A stretch of 64,000 nt of DNA from Phlegmacium glaucopus (Eukaryota; Basidiomycota; Agaricomycetes; Agaricales; Cortinariaceae), in contig MU130702.1 in assembly GCA_015039465.1 (NCBI GenBank), forward strand, positions 186,001 through 250,000, written 5' to 3'. This document shows, piece by piece, positions 1-11,523 of this stretch. Below the pieces are notes generated by a model, which made no database searches, was not told where the DNA came from, and was given only the letters and a program-made list of their open reading frames with translations. Every line of letters starts with the position of its first letter. Position 1 is the first letter of the stretch. The translations under genes were made by a program, and so were the position numbers.

Positions 1-42
1 CGGTACCCTACACTCCCTTCACCTGACTTTCATGAATCTATC

Positions 43-1612
43 ATGCTAAACCCACTCAAATTCCTCCGTTATTTTGTCTTTGGTAAAAATTGACTGCAAT
101 ATTTCAATTCAACTATAGACTGATATACTTGTTTCTATAGCCATTTTTGTAATTTGTAATGCTATCATCACCAGCGTTGCAGTCTGGAATCTAAGCATCG
201 TTGAGCTCATTGCTGATAATGGTGCATCTTCCCCATTGTGCATGCAAAACTATACAGCAAGCTGATGGTTACTATACGCTTCAGTCGTTGCGAAGGAGAT
301 CAGTAGTTATCTAATCTTTCTTGGAGCCTTAGGATTGGTTGTCAATTTTACTGTGTAATTCTCTGTCTTTCTTTTCACAGGAAGGAGAAGTGTGGTCATG
401 TTCTAACTTGTCCCCTTGTTTTGTAGCCTTTTTTTCGACCTTTATGGGAAACATGTCTTTCTCTGCAAAGTCTGGTTTGAACTTCTGTGGGTCGGCTTGT
501 TCTTGATAATGGAGTTCGGTATGTTTGGATGCCAAAACTCTGGATTTTTTTTATCTCATTCCCCCTGTCGTTCCAAGCTGGTGCAGCGGCAATTACTGCT
601 CAAAGTAATGGTCAAACATGTAGTTCAGATACCTCAAGTGCGTCCTTTACTGATATTTTGAATGTTTTGACCTCCTTTTTAAAATTTTGAACTCAAGTTT
701 CGCCTTGTGCGTCAACTCAAGTGTTGCAGGCTTTCACTTGGATTTGTGCCATTTTACGTGCGTTCTCAGCTACAATCACATTGCTTCATACATTTAACAG
801 ATATATCTATCCATACAGTCCTTGGCTACCTTATCCTTCTTTTCGTTGCGGCCCTAGTGAAACACAGAGACGACTCCACAATATGGCATTGCACCGTTCG
901 AAATTTTCCCTGGGTAACTAGCCACCACGTCCACCACCGCAAGAGCATTCCAGCTTCTTCAGCTTCTTTACCCAGATTTCGTACTGAAGTACCCTTTATC
1001 GCTGCACCACGTCCACGACGTATCGTACCCGTTCCTGAAGCCTTATTATCTTATCGTTCTGGGCTTAGCCTCGATTATGAGATCGAGCACTATCAACCGC
1101 CAGCACTATCTGCGACCGATCGAAGACTCTCCACTTATAGGCCCACCTCGTTATCGCCATCGACGTCACCTGTAGCAGCCACAGTCTCACCTACACGGAT
1201 TCGTCTACAGCCTCAGCAAACACCACCACCAAAACCAGTGCACACCGTTTCTACTCCTTTCTACCCCACGCATGTACAAATTGCTATCAATTCCGACCTA
1301 CAACGACCTCCCATCGCGCATTTGAGTCAAGCACGAGGCCTACCTCTCTCACCTTCTCCCCCTCCATTGGGCGACTGGCCTCGGCGCGATGCCACTTCAC
1401 AGCCGACCCGTGTGAAGCGGAAACCTGTAACACCAATACCTTATACATTTACAATGCCTGCCGCAGTACAACAACGACAGCCCCTCTCAACGTCCACGAC
1501 TCGATCACGACCTTCTGGCCCTCGACAACGGTCTAATTCGGGTGAGAATAACAGGCCACCCAACTTTGACTTGTCAAATTTCAATTCTTCTCATACGCGG
1601 GGTTATACATAG
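43..1612 (+). CDS. MARVEL-like four-helix membrane protein with Ser/Pro-rich tail (paralogue 1)
   Basis: Seven exons: 43-82, 141-221, 285-354, 427-518, 578-637, 722-757, 801-1612, giving 396 residues with all phases closing. Residues 1-145 hold four hydrophobic helices (about 9-30, 46-64, 76-100, 117-143) with a Cys-bearing loop before helix 4. The order resembles fungal MARVEL-type proteins. The tail (145-396) is rich in Ser, Pro, Arg and Thr and looks disordered. The first ATG (MLNPLKF) matches the starts of the two paralogues at 1843 and 6202, and exon 2 is 81 bases in both this gene and the next. Function is unknown; a plasma-membrane or eisosome-type role is only a guess. The fold call is by layout, not by a diagnostic motif. 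Confidence 0.6.
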
Positions 1613-1842
1613 CTGATCTGTACAGTATTTGTAGATACTATATTTGGTGTATTTTTACAATGGTTGTTTACATAACCAAACATTGTCATTGTCTTCTGAA
1701 ATGACACTTTATAATTTAAATGGACAAGCCCTTATTGTTCGCTGCCTTGTCTTTCATTTACCTTCTGTTTTAACGCTGGTCGTCCAACTCTCTTTACATT
1801 CACATCACTATGCCTTTCCTACCAGCCGATGAAGCGTCCTCC

Positions 1843-3181
1843 ATGAGCCTTCTCATGCCCAACTCATTCCTTATATTTCGATTGGTGTCCTTCGGTGACT
1901 ACTGTTGCTAGATGCTCTTGGTTTCACGTACTGAGGCGTATATAGCCCTTTTAAGCAATCTGGCTCTCCTACAGGTTATTTTTGCATCATGGAACATCAG
2001 TGCTAGTTTATCAATAGGCCTCTCAGGTATGTCATGAAATTGTTCTTCACGGTCAAGAGCGTAGAGTGATCATGAAGTTGTATAGCACCTTCGACTTCTG
2101 TCTTCATTATTTTGGAGAGCTGCGTTCTCTTCTTTTGTGTCGCGTTGTAGGTCTTTAATATTTACTCATTAACATGTCTTTTAATCTTTTTGGGACGGGC
2201 AGTATAATGGCAGATTTTCTTTGCTCTGGAGGCAGGAGGTCGCGTATCTTGTTGGAATGCAGTTGGGTTGGAATCATGAGTTTATTTCAGATCGGTATAT
2301 ATGACCACCAAATTTTTTTCAAGTTGATGTTGATTTTTGAACTTCCACCAGGAGTTGCTATCAGCAGCACCGCCACCGGACCTGGTATGGTGTGTTATAC
2401 ATCATGTGTGTACTCCTTCATTTTTTTTGCAGTCTCCGATATATTGACAGATTCTTCCAGTGGAATGGAGTGTTTGTGCGTCTTCATCGCTGCTTGTACC
2501 ATCCACCTGGTTGAGTAGCATACTATGTAAGTGCATTACTCCCTGATCTTGTCAAGTGGGATTGAACATCAACCCTATTAAGTTCTCGCATACTTCCTGA
2601 CATTGTTCATAACTACGATGGCTCACAGATACCTGTATCCCGATATCTGGAAGAGGAGTATGTACGGGGTAGCATGGTTTGGACGATCACACGAAATAAT
2701 CTCCAAGGACGTCGACCCGTATATCGACCACTATGCGGATATCGAAAGTTCATCAGCTCGGAAGCGACTCTATCCCATATCTGACCCAATCGAGAACGTT
2801 GCACCCTGGGCAACGAACCGTGTTCGACGTGGAGTAGATCCTCCTTTTTCCCGACAACCAATTAAAGGCACTAGTTCAAACCGCTCTTCGCCTACGGGTT
2901 CAACCTCAGACTTATCAAATTCATTCCCTTCTTATCCAAACAAAAGCGCCAAAGTTGACACCGGTTCAAGGTTCATCGAGAAATTCCGCGAATCTACATT
3001 GTTGGCTCGGTCAGAGTCCTTGGAGCACTTCGTCGCGAACTATCAAACTCGTCAGGATTCTTTTCCGCCATCAGTCCTAGATGTTGATGCACCTATCCCA
3101 CTCCCTCGCCTGTCGGAATGGGTAAGAGCAGATGCTCTGAGAGGACTTAGTGTCCACACCCTTCCTCGCACTGAGAATTAG
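1843..3181 (+). CDS. MARVEL-like four-helix membrane protein (paralogue 2)
   Basis: Exons 1843-1894, 1946-2026, 2086-2146, 2203-2294, 2352-2384, 2461-2526, 2583-3181; 327 residues, all phases closing. Exons 2 and 4 are 81 and 92 bases, the same as in the gene at 43-1612, and introns sit at matching places, so the two are duplicates. Four hydrophobic segments end near residue 145 (helix 4 reads LAYFLTLFITTM). A polar tail of about 180 residues follows. The start could instead be the in-frame ATG at 1855, which aligns better with the paralogues. The last 200 bases of the gene recur in the pseudogene at 5090-5300. Lies tail-to-tail with Hv1. Function unknown. Confidence 0.55.
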
Positions 3182-3300
3182 CGGCTAGTGTGAAATTCCA
3201 TCATGATCAGACGAAAGATACGACATAAATGGACGACCTCCAGCTCCACTCAACTGTAATTAGTGTACATAATGCATCAATAAATACAACCTTGTTAGGT

Positions 3301-4065
3301 TTAGGGAACGAATTGATCGAGTCTCTGTCTAAGTCTTGAGTTTTCTTCTCGCGCGGTTGCCAGTTCAACCTTTGCCTCCTCAAGCTCACGTCGTGTTCTG
3401 GCGAGATCATCGATAGTTTCTTCGTCGATTTCCCCAACACCAACGGCAACCCCTTAATAGAGAATGAGCTTAAGCTTCATGAAACATACATAAATTTCAT
3501 ACCTCCAACTAATTTCATCAGTCGCCAGAGACGTAGGATAATGAGCAAGCCTGCAAGCTCTTTTTCTTTACCCCGGAGAACAACTTCAAGCGTGAAAGTT
3601 GTCAAGATAATTACAGCATCAAATGCATGGAGTGAGGCATGCGGGACTGGCCCAAAAGGATTCATGTACTGGACACCCAAGGCCCACAATGTTAATGGGA
3701 TTTCAATCAAGAAGAAGGTGGTGATGGCCAGCGAGATGCGCGACAGGACTTCAAGCCAATCAGGAATGTATATTTCTCCTGGAGAAGGACAATCGGGGCT
3801 GAGAAAGGTATAGCTCAGATCCGCCAGAACGCATGCTGCATCGATAGCAATCTAAAAACCAGTTTTCAGTTCTCATTTTGGCATTTGAATTTTTGCGTAG
3901 AATCTAAAGGCTAACCAAGATAATAACTGTTTTATGAAGGAGCGGACTTTGAAGGAAATGAGCTGTTCTGGTCCGCCATGTAGATTTGGCAGGCTTGTAA
4001 TCTGGGGATTCTGGATCATCTGGACGATTGGAAGGTTCACCAAGGAGAGGTTGTTCTTCTGACAT
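3301..4065 (-). CDS. Hv1: voltage-gated proton channel (Hv1 family)
   Basis: Exons 4065-3916, 3851-3503, 3452-3301; 216 residues. A voltage-sensor domain is followed by a short coiled coil, the Hv1 layout without a separate pore. S1 (about 43-66) carries Asp54, equivalent to the selectivity-filter Asp112 of human Hv1, and Asp61. S2 carries Glu100 (FFLIEIPL). S3 carries Asp128 and Glu139. S4 reads LLIILRLWRLMKLVGG with charges Arg157, Arg160 and Lys163. Residues about 175-213 form a charged coiled coil (ARTRRELEEAKVEL), expected to dimerise the channel. The N-terminus has an acidic dileucine-like start (MSEEQPLLGEP). It would let protons leave the cell on depolarisation or a pH gradient. A broken copy lies at 5364-5982. 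Confidence 0.9.
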
Positions 4066-4365
4066 TATGAGTCGGGGGTCGCTGGAGCAGAAGGCTAAAC
4101 AACTGACAGTGAGAATGATGCCTTTGACCAACCTTCGACATCCAAACGAAGTCATCCACTGCCCATCTCATACCTGCATTCCCATCATGAAGGAAATGAA
4201 GATTTTCAAGACAGGATGCTTGCTCGGTTTTCAGGAGAGCTAGATACTTTTTTTTGTGAACATGTATAAGTAGTTTTATCACTGACCAATTGCGATATAT
4301 TCATCATATTATTTTAGATTTATTTAATGTACATGCGCTACGCAGGTGGTGGAATCACTACCAAA
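4066..4365. other. intergenic, 5' flank of Hv1
   Basis: No coding exon could be supported. The stretch lies between the Hv1 start codon and the left end of the duplicated pseudogene block. It probably holds the Hv1 promoter and degraded 5' sequence of the pseudogene. I see no repeat or RNA gene in it. Confidence 0.5.
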
Positions 4366-5340
4366 GTCATAACATCGGTAAAATAATCACTTCTGTTTTT
4401 AAAAACTCACTGAAGCCTTATGTATGACTGAAACTTGTGTACAGGTGCACAATCCACCTGTAGGGCCATGGAATTTATTGTAATATTTGGTGGTTGAGTG
4501 CTCTATGCTGGCCTCTATAGGTAACTTGGTCGTCTACCTCCAACATTGTTTGACCTTTCTTCCTCTAGTATTGACTTATGCTTTCTTTCTGGGTCATCCT
4601 GTGCTGCATTCCCGTACCCGCGCCACCCCCAAGTCCCGAAGATGCCTTGGCCGTCAACCTTGGCAATGAAATTTCTTTGAAGAAAGACGCACCGCCATTT
4701 CCGTCGATTCATTATTCTCAAATTGTTGATTGAACCTGCGGTACCTGATGCAACTGATCGTAACCGATAGTCTACTACACAATCAACAGTTCTTCATCCA
4801 ACTGATGGTACCCAAGACCGTTTGCTCGATGACAACTACTAGGTCAAGCACCCAAGGCTTAACAAACCCAAGATACATCCAAGCCGGGCGCCAAACCCTG
4901 CGAGTATAGTATTCGCCTTTGTCACCAAATACTCAACACTGCCAAAGCAACCAAGTTCAAGGCAAGGATTGGTGGTTTCATACCACTGATACCAGGTCCT
5001 CTGGCTACTAATGACCGCTACAATCAACGACACCCACATCTTCGAGTCTAACCGTTCGAGGCTGTAATACACTGTCGACCTATGGTCCGGATTCTTTTCC
5101 GCCATCAGTCGTGCGAGTCTGCGACGTGTATATTGAATCTGATGCATGTACCCCACTCCCCCGTCGGATGTCAAGGCAGATGCTCTGATTACATCATTGA
5201 TCAATGGCATACGACCTCTGATACCTACCGATCAACTTAAGGCAGACGCCGATACTATTTCGATTCTGATCGAACCCATGTCCCTGACGACGGATATTTT
5301 AATGTATACAATATTAATGCTACATCAATGAATAGTACCA
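4366..5340 (+). pseudogene. chimeric MARVEL-like pseudogene
   Basis: Bases 4366-4520 match 6735-6890 (intron and exon 6 of the gene at 6202-8040) almost base for base, including the acceptor GTGTACAG. Bases 4600-5070 then match its exon 7 with many small deletions. From about 5090 to 5300 the match switches to the last exon of the gene at 1843-3181 (shared ATTCTTTTCCGCCATCAGTC), and it runs on towards the Hv1 copy. Exons for the first three helices are absent. In-frame stops (for example TGA in TGGTTGAGTG near 4493) and frameshifts are frequent. It is therefore a dead fusion of two paralogues. Confidence 0.85.
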
Positions 5341-5363
5341 CTTGAAACTAATTTATGTTAGGT

Positions 5364-5982
5364 TTAAGGAACGGATTGATCGAATCTGCGAGACTGCGAG
5401 TTTTCTTCTCGCCCGGTCGCCAATTCAACCTTTTCACCTCACGTCGTGTTTTGGCGAGAGCTTCAACGGTTTCTCCGTCGATTTCCCCAACACCAGCGGC
5501 AACCCTTAAATGGGGAATGAGCTTATCCTTCACAAATTCCATACCTCCAACCAGTCGCCAGAGACGTAGGATAATGAGCAAGCCTAAGCCCCTGTTCTTT
5601 ACTCCCCGGAGAACTTCAGGCGTGAAAATTGTCAAACAATTACAGCATCAAATGCATGGATTGTCCAAAAGGCTTCACCTACTGGGAACCCAAGGCTCAC
5701 AACGTTAATGGGACTTCGATCAAGAAGATGGCGGTGATGGCCAGGCAGACGCGCCGCGCGCGACAGAATTTCAAGCCATTCACTGGCAGGACTGTATATG
5801 GAAAAGGACAATCAGGGGTAAGCCAAGATCTGCCAGAAGCTTGCTGCATCAATGGCGCCCTCAAAGGCTGACTAAGTAGAAATGAGCTGTGAGCTGTTCT
5901 AGTCTGCCATAAACATTGTAACCCTAGGGATTCTGATCATCTGATTGGCAAGTCGACCGAGGAGAGGCTGTTCTTCTGACAT
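5364..5982 (-). pseudogene. Hv1 proton-channel pseudogene
   Basis: A degraded second copy of the gene at 3301-4065, in the same orientation and position behind a MARVEL-like unit. The N-terminal codons (MSEEQPLLG), the S3 region and the S4 arginine motif (LRLWRL) are still readable. The S1 exon and its intron are mostly deleted. Nine bases of S4 (Met-Lys-Leu) are lost, and a 7-base deletion in the coiled-coil part shifts the frame. The original stop codon position (5364-5366) survives. No open frame covers the voltage sensor, so no working channel is expected. Confidence 0.88.
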
Positions 5983-6201
5983 TATGATGAGCAGGATGCC
6001 GGGGCCAGGGAATGTCTAATCTTAGCATCAGATACTTCTCATGGTTATAAGAACTCGGTCCCCTCTGATGCTTGACAACCCTTTCCCTTTTCTTTCCAGC
6101 GGTTCCTAGGCTTTGGTCGGCCTTTTGCGTCCTGGTGGCCATTTCGTTCTTTTCTTACCTTTTTTTTTTACCCTTGGGAGCTTCCTGATCGTTCAAACAT
6201 C

Positions 6202-8040
6202 ATGGTGTCGGCTGCTCGCACTTGGGCTTTATTTAAGATAATTCGCATCCTCATTTTTGGTAAGCTTGCACCCATCTGACATCATGTTACGAACTAATTC
6301 TTAAGTCTTCAAGCGCTATCTACCATTGCATGCATGGTTTGGACTGCTTTTTACACTTTTCTTCTCATACGCGGGTGGAGTTCATTCTTGGTCGACCAAC
6401 GTCAGTCTCTGTCTGATTCAAGAGGTTATCCATTTTAACCCTGTAATCAAAAGGCGCCATCATCTTAGTCCTCATTTCGATCTATGGCATATCGTCAATT
6501 ATTTTATATTTGATGTTAGTAACGCAATGTTGGCACATGCACAACCATTCAAGAATATATAACTAGGATCGTGGTAATTTTCCGACCTTGGATGGATGGC
6601 GCTCGGGTCGCCTTTTTAGTTTTGTTCCAAGTCGGTGGGTCATTATTGAATGTTATAATTCAATAGATAATCAAACTTCACTTTCAACGTAGGCGGGACC
6701 GTCACCTTCTTTATTTTCAGACCATCCTTTCCCTGTCATAACATTGGTAAAATAATCATTTCTGTTTTTAAAAGCTCACTGAAACCTTATGACTGAAACT
6801 TGTGTACAGGTACACAATCCACCTGTAGGGCAGTGGAAGATATTGTAATATTTGGTGGTTGGTCGCTCTCTGGCCTCTGTGGGTAGACTGATATTTCGTC
6901 TGCCCCCAACGTTGTCTGACCTTTCTTCCTCTAGTATTGATTTATGGTTTCTTCCTGGCCATCATGTCCTACGTTCCTGTACCCACGCCACCCCCAAATC
7001 CTGAAGCTGCTTTGGCCATTAACCTTGGCAATGATTCTTTTTTGGAAAAAGAAAAGAGACGCAGCAGCATTTCCGTCGATTCGCATTATTCTCAACCATC
7101 GTTTATTGAACCTGCGACACCTGGTGCAATTGATCGTAATCAAAGGCCTCCCATTACCAGGTCTCCTAGAATGAGTCCCAACAATTATCGGTCTGGACCT
7201 CCTACATCCGTTCGCTCAATAGTTCCTTCGATACATTATCCAAATGATAGTACTCGAGCGCCCTTCGTTAGGAGTCCTGACAGGATGGGCTACAACTACA
7301 ACTATCGATCTGGAACCCCTGGATCCGTTCGCTCGACGATAACGACAACTTCTAGGTCGAGTACCCAAGGCTCAACAAGCTCAAGGCATGACTACTTTTA
7401 TCCGAGCCGGGTGCCAACTCCCGCAAGCAGTATTCGATCACCTTTGTTACCAAATGCTCGATCACCACACCCACCAGTTTCAAGGCAAGGAACTCCACAA
7501 TCGGTGGTTTCTTACCAGGGTCCTCTGGCTACTAACGGCCGCTACAATCAACAACACCCAAGTAGTTTAACACCTTCGGCTCTAATCCCTGGGGATCGGC
7601 AGCTGTTAACTTATGATCCAAATGTGGTGCCCCCTCCTCTTGTCCAACCATTCTCTGCCACTCTTTCTTTGCGAAGTGCCCCTCAAGGGACCCGCCCCAC
7701 ACGTATGGAAGGAAGTGTACATATGTCAAGCCGAAGCGGGAGTGTCTCGTCTGTTCCTCGATCTCCATCACCACAGAACTTGTCTTTCAATGCTCCCATC
7801 CCAGCAGCACCTATGGCAGCTGTGCTTCCGGCGCATCCGAGACTACCAATGAGCCCATATAACCGAAACCGTGGGGTGAATGAAGTCCGTCGGTACGGTT
7901 CTGTGCCAAACGTCAGAGCGGCGCCAAATCACGCCGACTCTCATTATCGAAATACTAGCGATGGGGCGGTCATCAATAACGTCGTGGTTAGAGGGAACAA
8001 TGGGCAACACGCTAACATCCAGCAGTGGAGGCGAAATTAA
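6202..8040 (+). CDS. MARVEL-like four-helix membrane protein with long disordered tail (paralogue 3)
   Basis: Exons 6202-6259, 6314-6400, 6454-6514, 6567-6634, 6693-6746, 6810-6878, 6935-8040; 500 residues with all phases closing. It opens MVSAARTWALFKIIRILIF. Helices follow near residues 10-40, 50-68, 78-103 and 120-148, with a Cys before helix 4 (STCRAVED), then a tail of about 350 residues rich in Ser, Pro, Arg, Asn and Tyr. Exon 3 is 61 bases, as in the gene at 1843. The tail holds repeats of the type YRSGPPTSVRS and YRSGTPGSVRS, which may be phosphorylation sites. Its 5' part is the parent of the pseudogene at 4366. Function unknown. Confidence 0.6.
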
Positions 8041-8106
8041 ATAGTTTTGTATTACGGGGTTTATGTATTTATTCTGGGTGGTGACGTCACGAAAAGCACT
8101 TGTTCA

Positions 8107-8867
8107 ATGACCATGGTTTTCACTGGACTTACGTTTCGCCATGTTCCTCTCCAGCGATTCTTTCCATATCTTTCTGTCTCTCGAAGTGGTTTACTATTGT
8201 CGACCAAGCTCACCCCGACAGTACATAAAACTATGTTAATTCGCAAGCCCGGGCTATCGATATCCAAGAGTATAGTGTTAGCTGGACTTGGTATCAGCCT
8301 TGTAACCTGGAATAAACCTGCTATTAGATGTGAAGGTATGTTTATAATGTCATGATTCAACAGTCATACCGAAGCGTTAGCTTGCAACTAGCTCCTGAGC
8401 GCCAGCCAAATGCTAGTAGTGGAACTGTGTACCCAGAAAACTATCCAGCCCCGCCGGTATCATCTGTCTCCTTTTATGAACTTGGCTTCGGGACGGTGGC
8501 TGGCGTTTGTGCTGGAGTCTTCATCAAGAAAGGCGCGAAAGCACTAGCATTTCTTTTTGGCGGTGTATTTGTTCTGTTGCAGGTGCGATGTGGCTTCACA
8601 ACGACTTTAAACGCTTTAAAATAATAATTTCCTAACACTCTCCTTTGCCCTTTCCAGTATCTTGGTTCACATTCAATCGTTCGTGTGGATTGGGGTCGAG
8701 CCGCTAGCAAATTTGAAAATTTGTTCTATATGAAAGACGCGTCAGGAATTGCTAAACCACCCAATGTTAGGGCGTTATGGAACGGAATCATAGATTTCTT
8801 GACGGCCGACTTCCAACCTAGGGCTTCATTTATAGCTGGTTTTGCTCTGGGATTGAGGATCGGTTGA
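8107..8867 (+). CDS. FUN14-domain mitochondrial membrane protein
   Basis: Exons 8107-8335, 8392-8582, 8658-8867; 209 residues. The N-terminal 60 residues are basic and hydroxylated with few acids, consistent with a mitochondrial presequence. The C-terminal half (about 95-209) is a FUN14 domain: a Gly-rich first helix (SFYELGFGTVAGVCAGVFIKK), a second helix (ALAFLFGGVFVLLQ), and a final segment ending FIAGFALGLRIG. Family members include FUNDC1, an outer-membrane mitophagy receptor, and yeast proteins of unknown role. I see no clear LIR motif near the N-terminus, so a mitophagy role is not supported. Intron 1 could alternatively use an acceptor at 8371, but only the one before 8392 keeps the frame. 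Confidence 0.85.
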
Positions 8868-9088
8868 CAGCGCGCAGTGGACTAAGCAAACTTGTTCTGA
8901 CTTGTAGCATAGTTCCGTAAACATTTGAATTCTGAGATACTTTTTTTGTAAATAAGATAAAGCGTAGAACCCCTTGCATTAGATAGAAGGCCGATACATC
9001 CTAGGTTCGGGCCGTGCAAAATTTGCACAGCCACAGCCAGTTTTGTTTTTTTTCATCTGCAAGCTTGTCAAAGTATTCTAATCCTTGA

Positions 9089-11523
9089 ATGGGTCGGCGT
9101 GCCAAGAACAAACAGTCCGCTCCAGAAGCCCTCGAACCTAAAGTCTTTCCAACGTCTAAAAAACTTGGCAAACGGAAAGCTGATTCTGACAATGTTGATC
9201 ATGGCAAAGGCAACTCACGGCCAACGAAAAAGATCAAGGAATTAGATGGCAAGGAGAAACAAAAATCACCGTCGAAAGGAAAGAAAAAGACTGTCGAAAT
9301 TATTATATCTGATGAAGACGATGACTTGGAAGGATGGGAAGACGTCGAGGACGGAGTTGATTTGACAACTCTGACAAAGTTAGGCATTTAATTTTTTCTC
9401 ATTAATTTAGGTTTTAACTGTTGATTTTCTCTCTCAGGTCTCTATCCCATGGCAGTGATGATGATGAGGTCTTCGAAGGTGGTCTCGATGATATCGAAGT
9501 AGATGAGTAAGTCGTTCGCCTTATTTGATAAAACCTTTAGATGTTCCTATACTTACCACTGATTCTGAAAGTGATGATGAACCTCTGCGAGGCGTTGCAC
9601 AAGAATTTGATTTTGGCTCCGCTGAGGAGTCCGAACCCGAACCTGAGCCCGTCTCACGAAAAAAGTCTAAGCAGGCTGAACGTCCGAAAAAAATTATACC
9701 AACTGCATCAGACACCTCCAGTGATAATGATGATTCTGAAGAAGACGATGACGAACCTGTCACAATGGCTAACATGGCCGCACGCTCTCGCAAATTGGAT
9801 GCTCTTGCCGCAGCAGAGGCTGAAATGGATGAAGAGGCATTAAATGCGGGTGTGGAAAACGATGACGATAACGATAACGATGATATGGCTATTGATGGCG
9901 AGGAGGATGCGAATGGTGAGATTAATGCCGAACCGTTCTATTTACCCACCCCTGCCGAAAGGGATGAAGAAACGGCGAAAGGAGGGCCAGATATTCAAGC
10001 CGTTCAAAGACGCATGCAAAATTGTGTTCGAGTTCTTGCAAAATTCAACCGACGTGCTGAGAAAGGCCGGTGAGTGCTCCCCTTTTCGTCGTTAATACTA
10101 TCATCCTTATTGATTTGTTTCTCAGTTCTCGTTCGGAATATACAGACCAACTTGTGTCGGACATTGCTAGCTATTATGGCTACAATAGTTTTTTGGCGGA
10201 GAAGCTTTTCCAACTGTTCGCCGTTAACGAGGTTTGACCTTCATGCTCTCGAATGTATTCTGTTATGTTGACCTTTCCCCCTAGTCTATTGAATTTTTCG
10301 AAGCCAACGAGGTCTCCCGTCCTGTAACGATTCGAACCAATACATTGAGAACTAGGAGACGCGACTTAGCTCAATCACTAGTTAACCGAGGCGTTAATCT
10401 CGAGCCTATTGGAAAATGGACCAACGTCGGGCTGCAAGTTTTTGAGAGCAACGTCCCAATCGGTGCAACTCCGGAATATCTTGCAGGACATTACATGCTG
10501 CAAGCTGCATCCTCTTTCCTTCCTGTCATCGCACTTTCTCCTCAACCAAACGAACGCGTTTTGGATATGGCATCTGCACCAGGGGGGAAGACGACGCATA
10601 TGGCTGCTTTGATGCAGAATACGGGAGTCGTGTTCGCCAATGATGCAAACAAAACGAGAACGAAGAGTTTGACTGCAAATGTGCACCGTTTGGGGTGTAA
10701 AAACGTGGTCGTTTGTTCGTATGATGGGAGAGAATTCCCAAAAGTCATGGGAGGGTTTGATAGAGTGCTATTGGATGCCCCTTGTAGCGGAACAGGGGTC
10801 ATTAGCAAAGATCCCAGCGTAAAAATCAACAAAGTAGGACTTTATTCTCTAAATCCAGGTACTTTGTGACGTTTTTACTGAAATCATTTACTCCTCTAGT
10901 CGGAGCGTGATTTCACGCTCTTATCCCATCTACAAAAGCAACTCATTCTATGCGCCATCGATAGTGTCAGCCCAGAATCAAAGACGGGAGGATACATTGT
11001 CTATTCGACTTGTTCAGTCACAGTCGATGAAAATGAAGCTGTTGTCGACTATGCCCTTCGGAAAAGACCAAACGTCAAGCTCGTCGATACCGGGCTCTCA
11101 TTCGGACGGGAAGGATTTACAAAATATCGAGGCAAAACGTTCAATCCAAGCCTGAACCTCACTCGACGATTTTATCCACACGTACACAACATGGATGGAT
11201 TCTACGTCGCTAAATTCAAAGTTGAAAAACGTGCTAAAGGATCAGCCGGGACTGATTCGAAGACTGCTGATGAACCTGTGTTGGTGGATGAAGAATTTGC
11301 AGTGAACCCTGAAGGAGCTGCTGTGTTTGATTCGGATGAAGATCGTCCCTATCTCGAAGGTACAGTTGAATTATTTGATAAGGAAGCAAATTTAGATGCT
11401 TATTCATGAATATTTTTAGAGTCCAAACGCCGACGAATGAAAGCAAAGGGTCTCCGACCTCCGCCTCGAACAAAAACAAACAACTTATCACCCCCATCCA
11501 CAATGGTCGAAGTAAAAACATAG
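9089..11523 (+). CDS. NOP2: 25S rRNA m5C methyltransferase Nop2 (NOL1/NOP2/Sun family)
   Basis: Exons 9089-9378, 9438-9506, 9572-10069, 10126-10231, 10285-10833, 10900-11359, 11420-11523; 691 residues, close to other fungal Nop2 proteins. The first 250 residues are Lys- and Asp/Glu-rich with nuclear-localisation-like runs, as in other nucleolar proteins. The catalytic Rossmann domain shows the SAM-binding motif [12 protein letters not shown] (about 414), the Pro-Cys motif [13 protein letters not shown] (about 485), and the catalytic Cys in YSTCSV (about 550). The ISKD-SVK stretch is typical of Nop2. It methylates a cytosine of large-subunit rRNA in the nucleolus and is needed for 60S ribosome maturation. 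The protein ends in a basic tail ([15 protein letters not shown]). Confidence 0.93.

Noticed and set aside
6326..6562. 78-codon plus-strand frame
   Set aside because: It crosses exons 2-3 of the MARVEL-like gene at 6202 in another frame; the spliced model keeps phase and helices.
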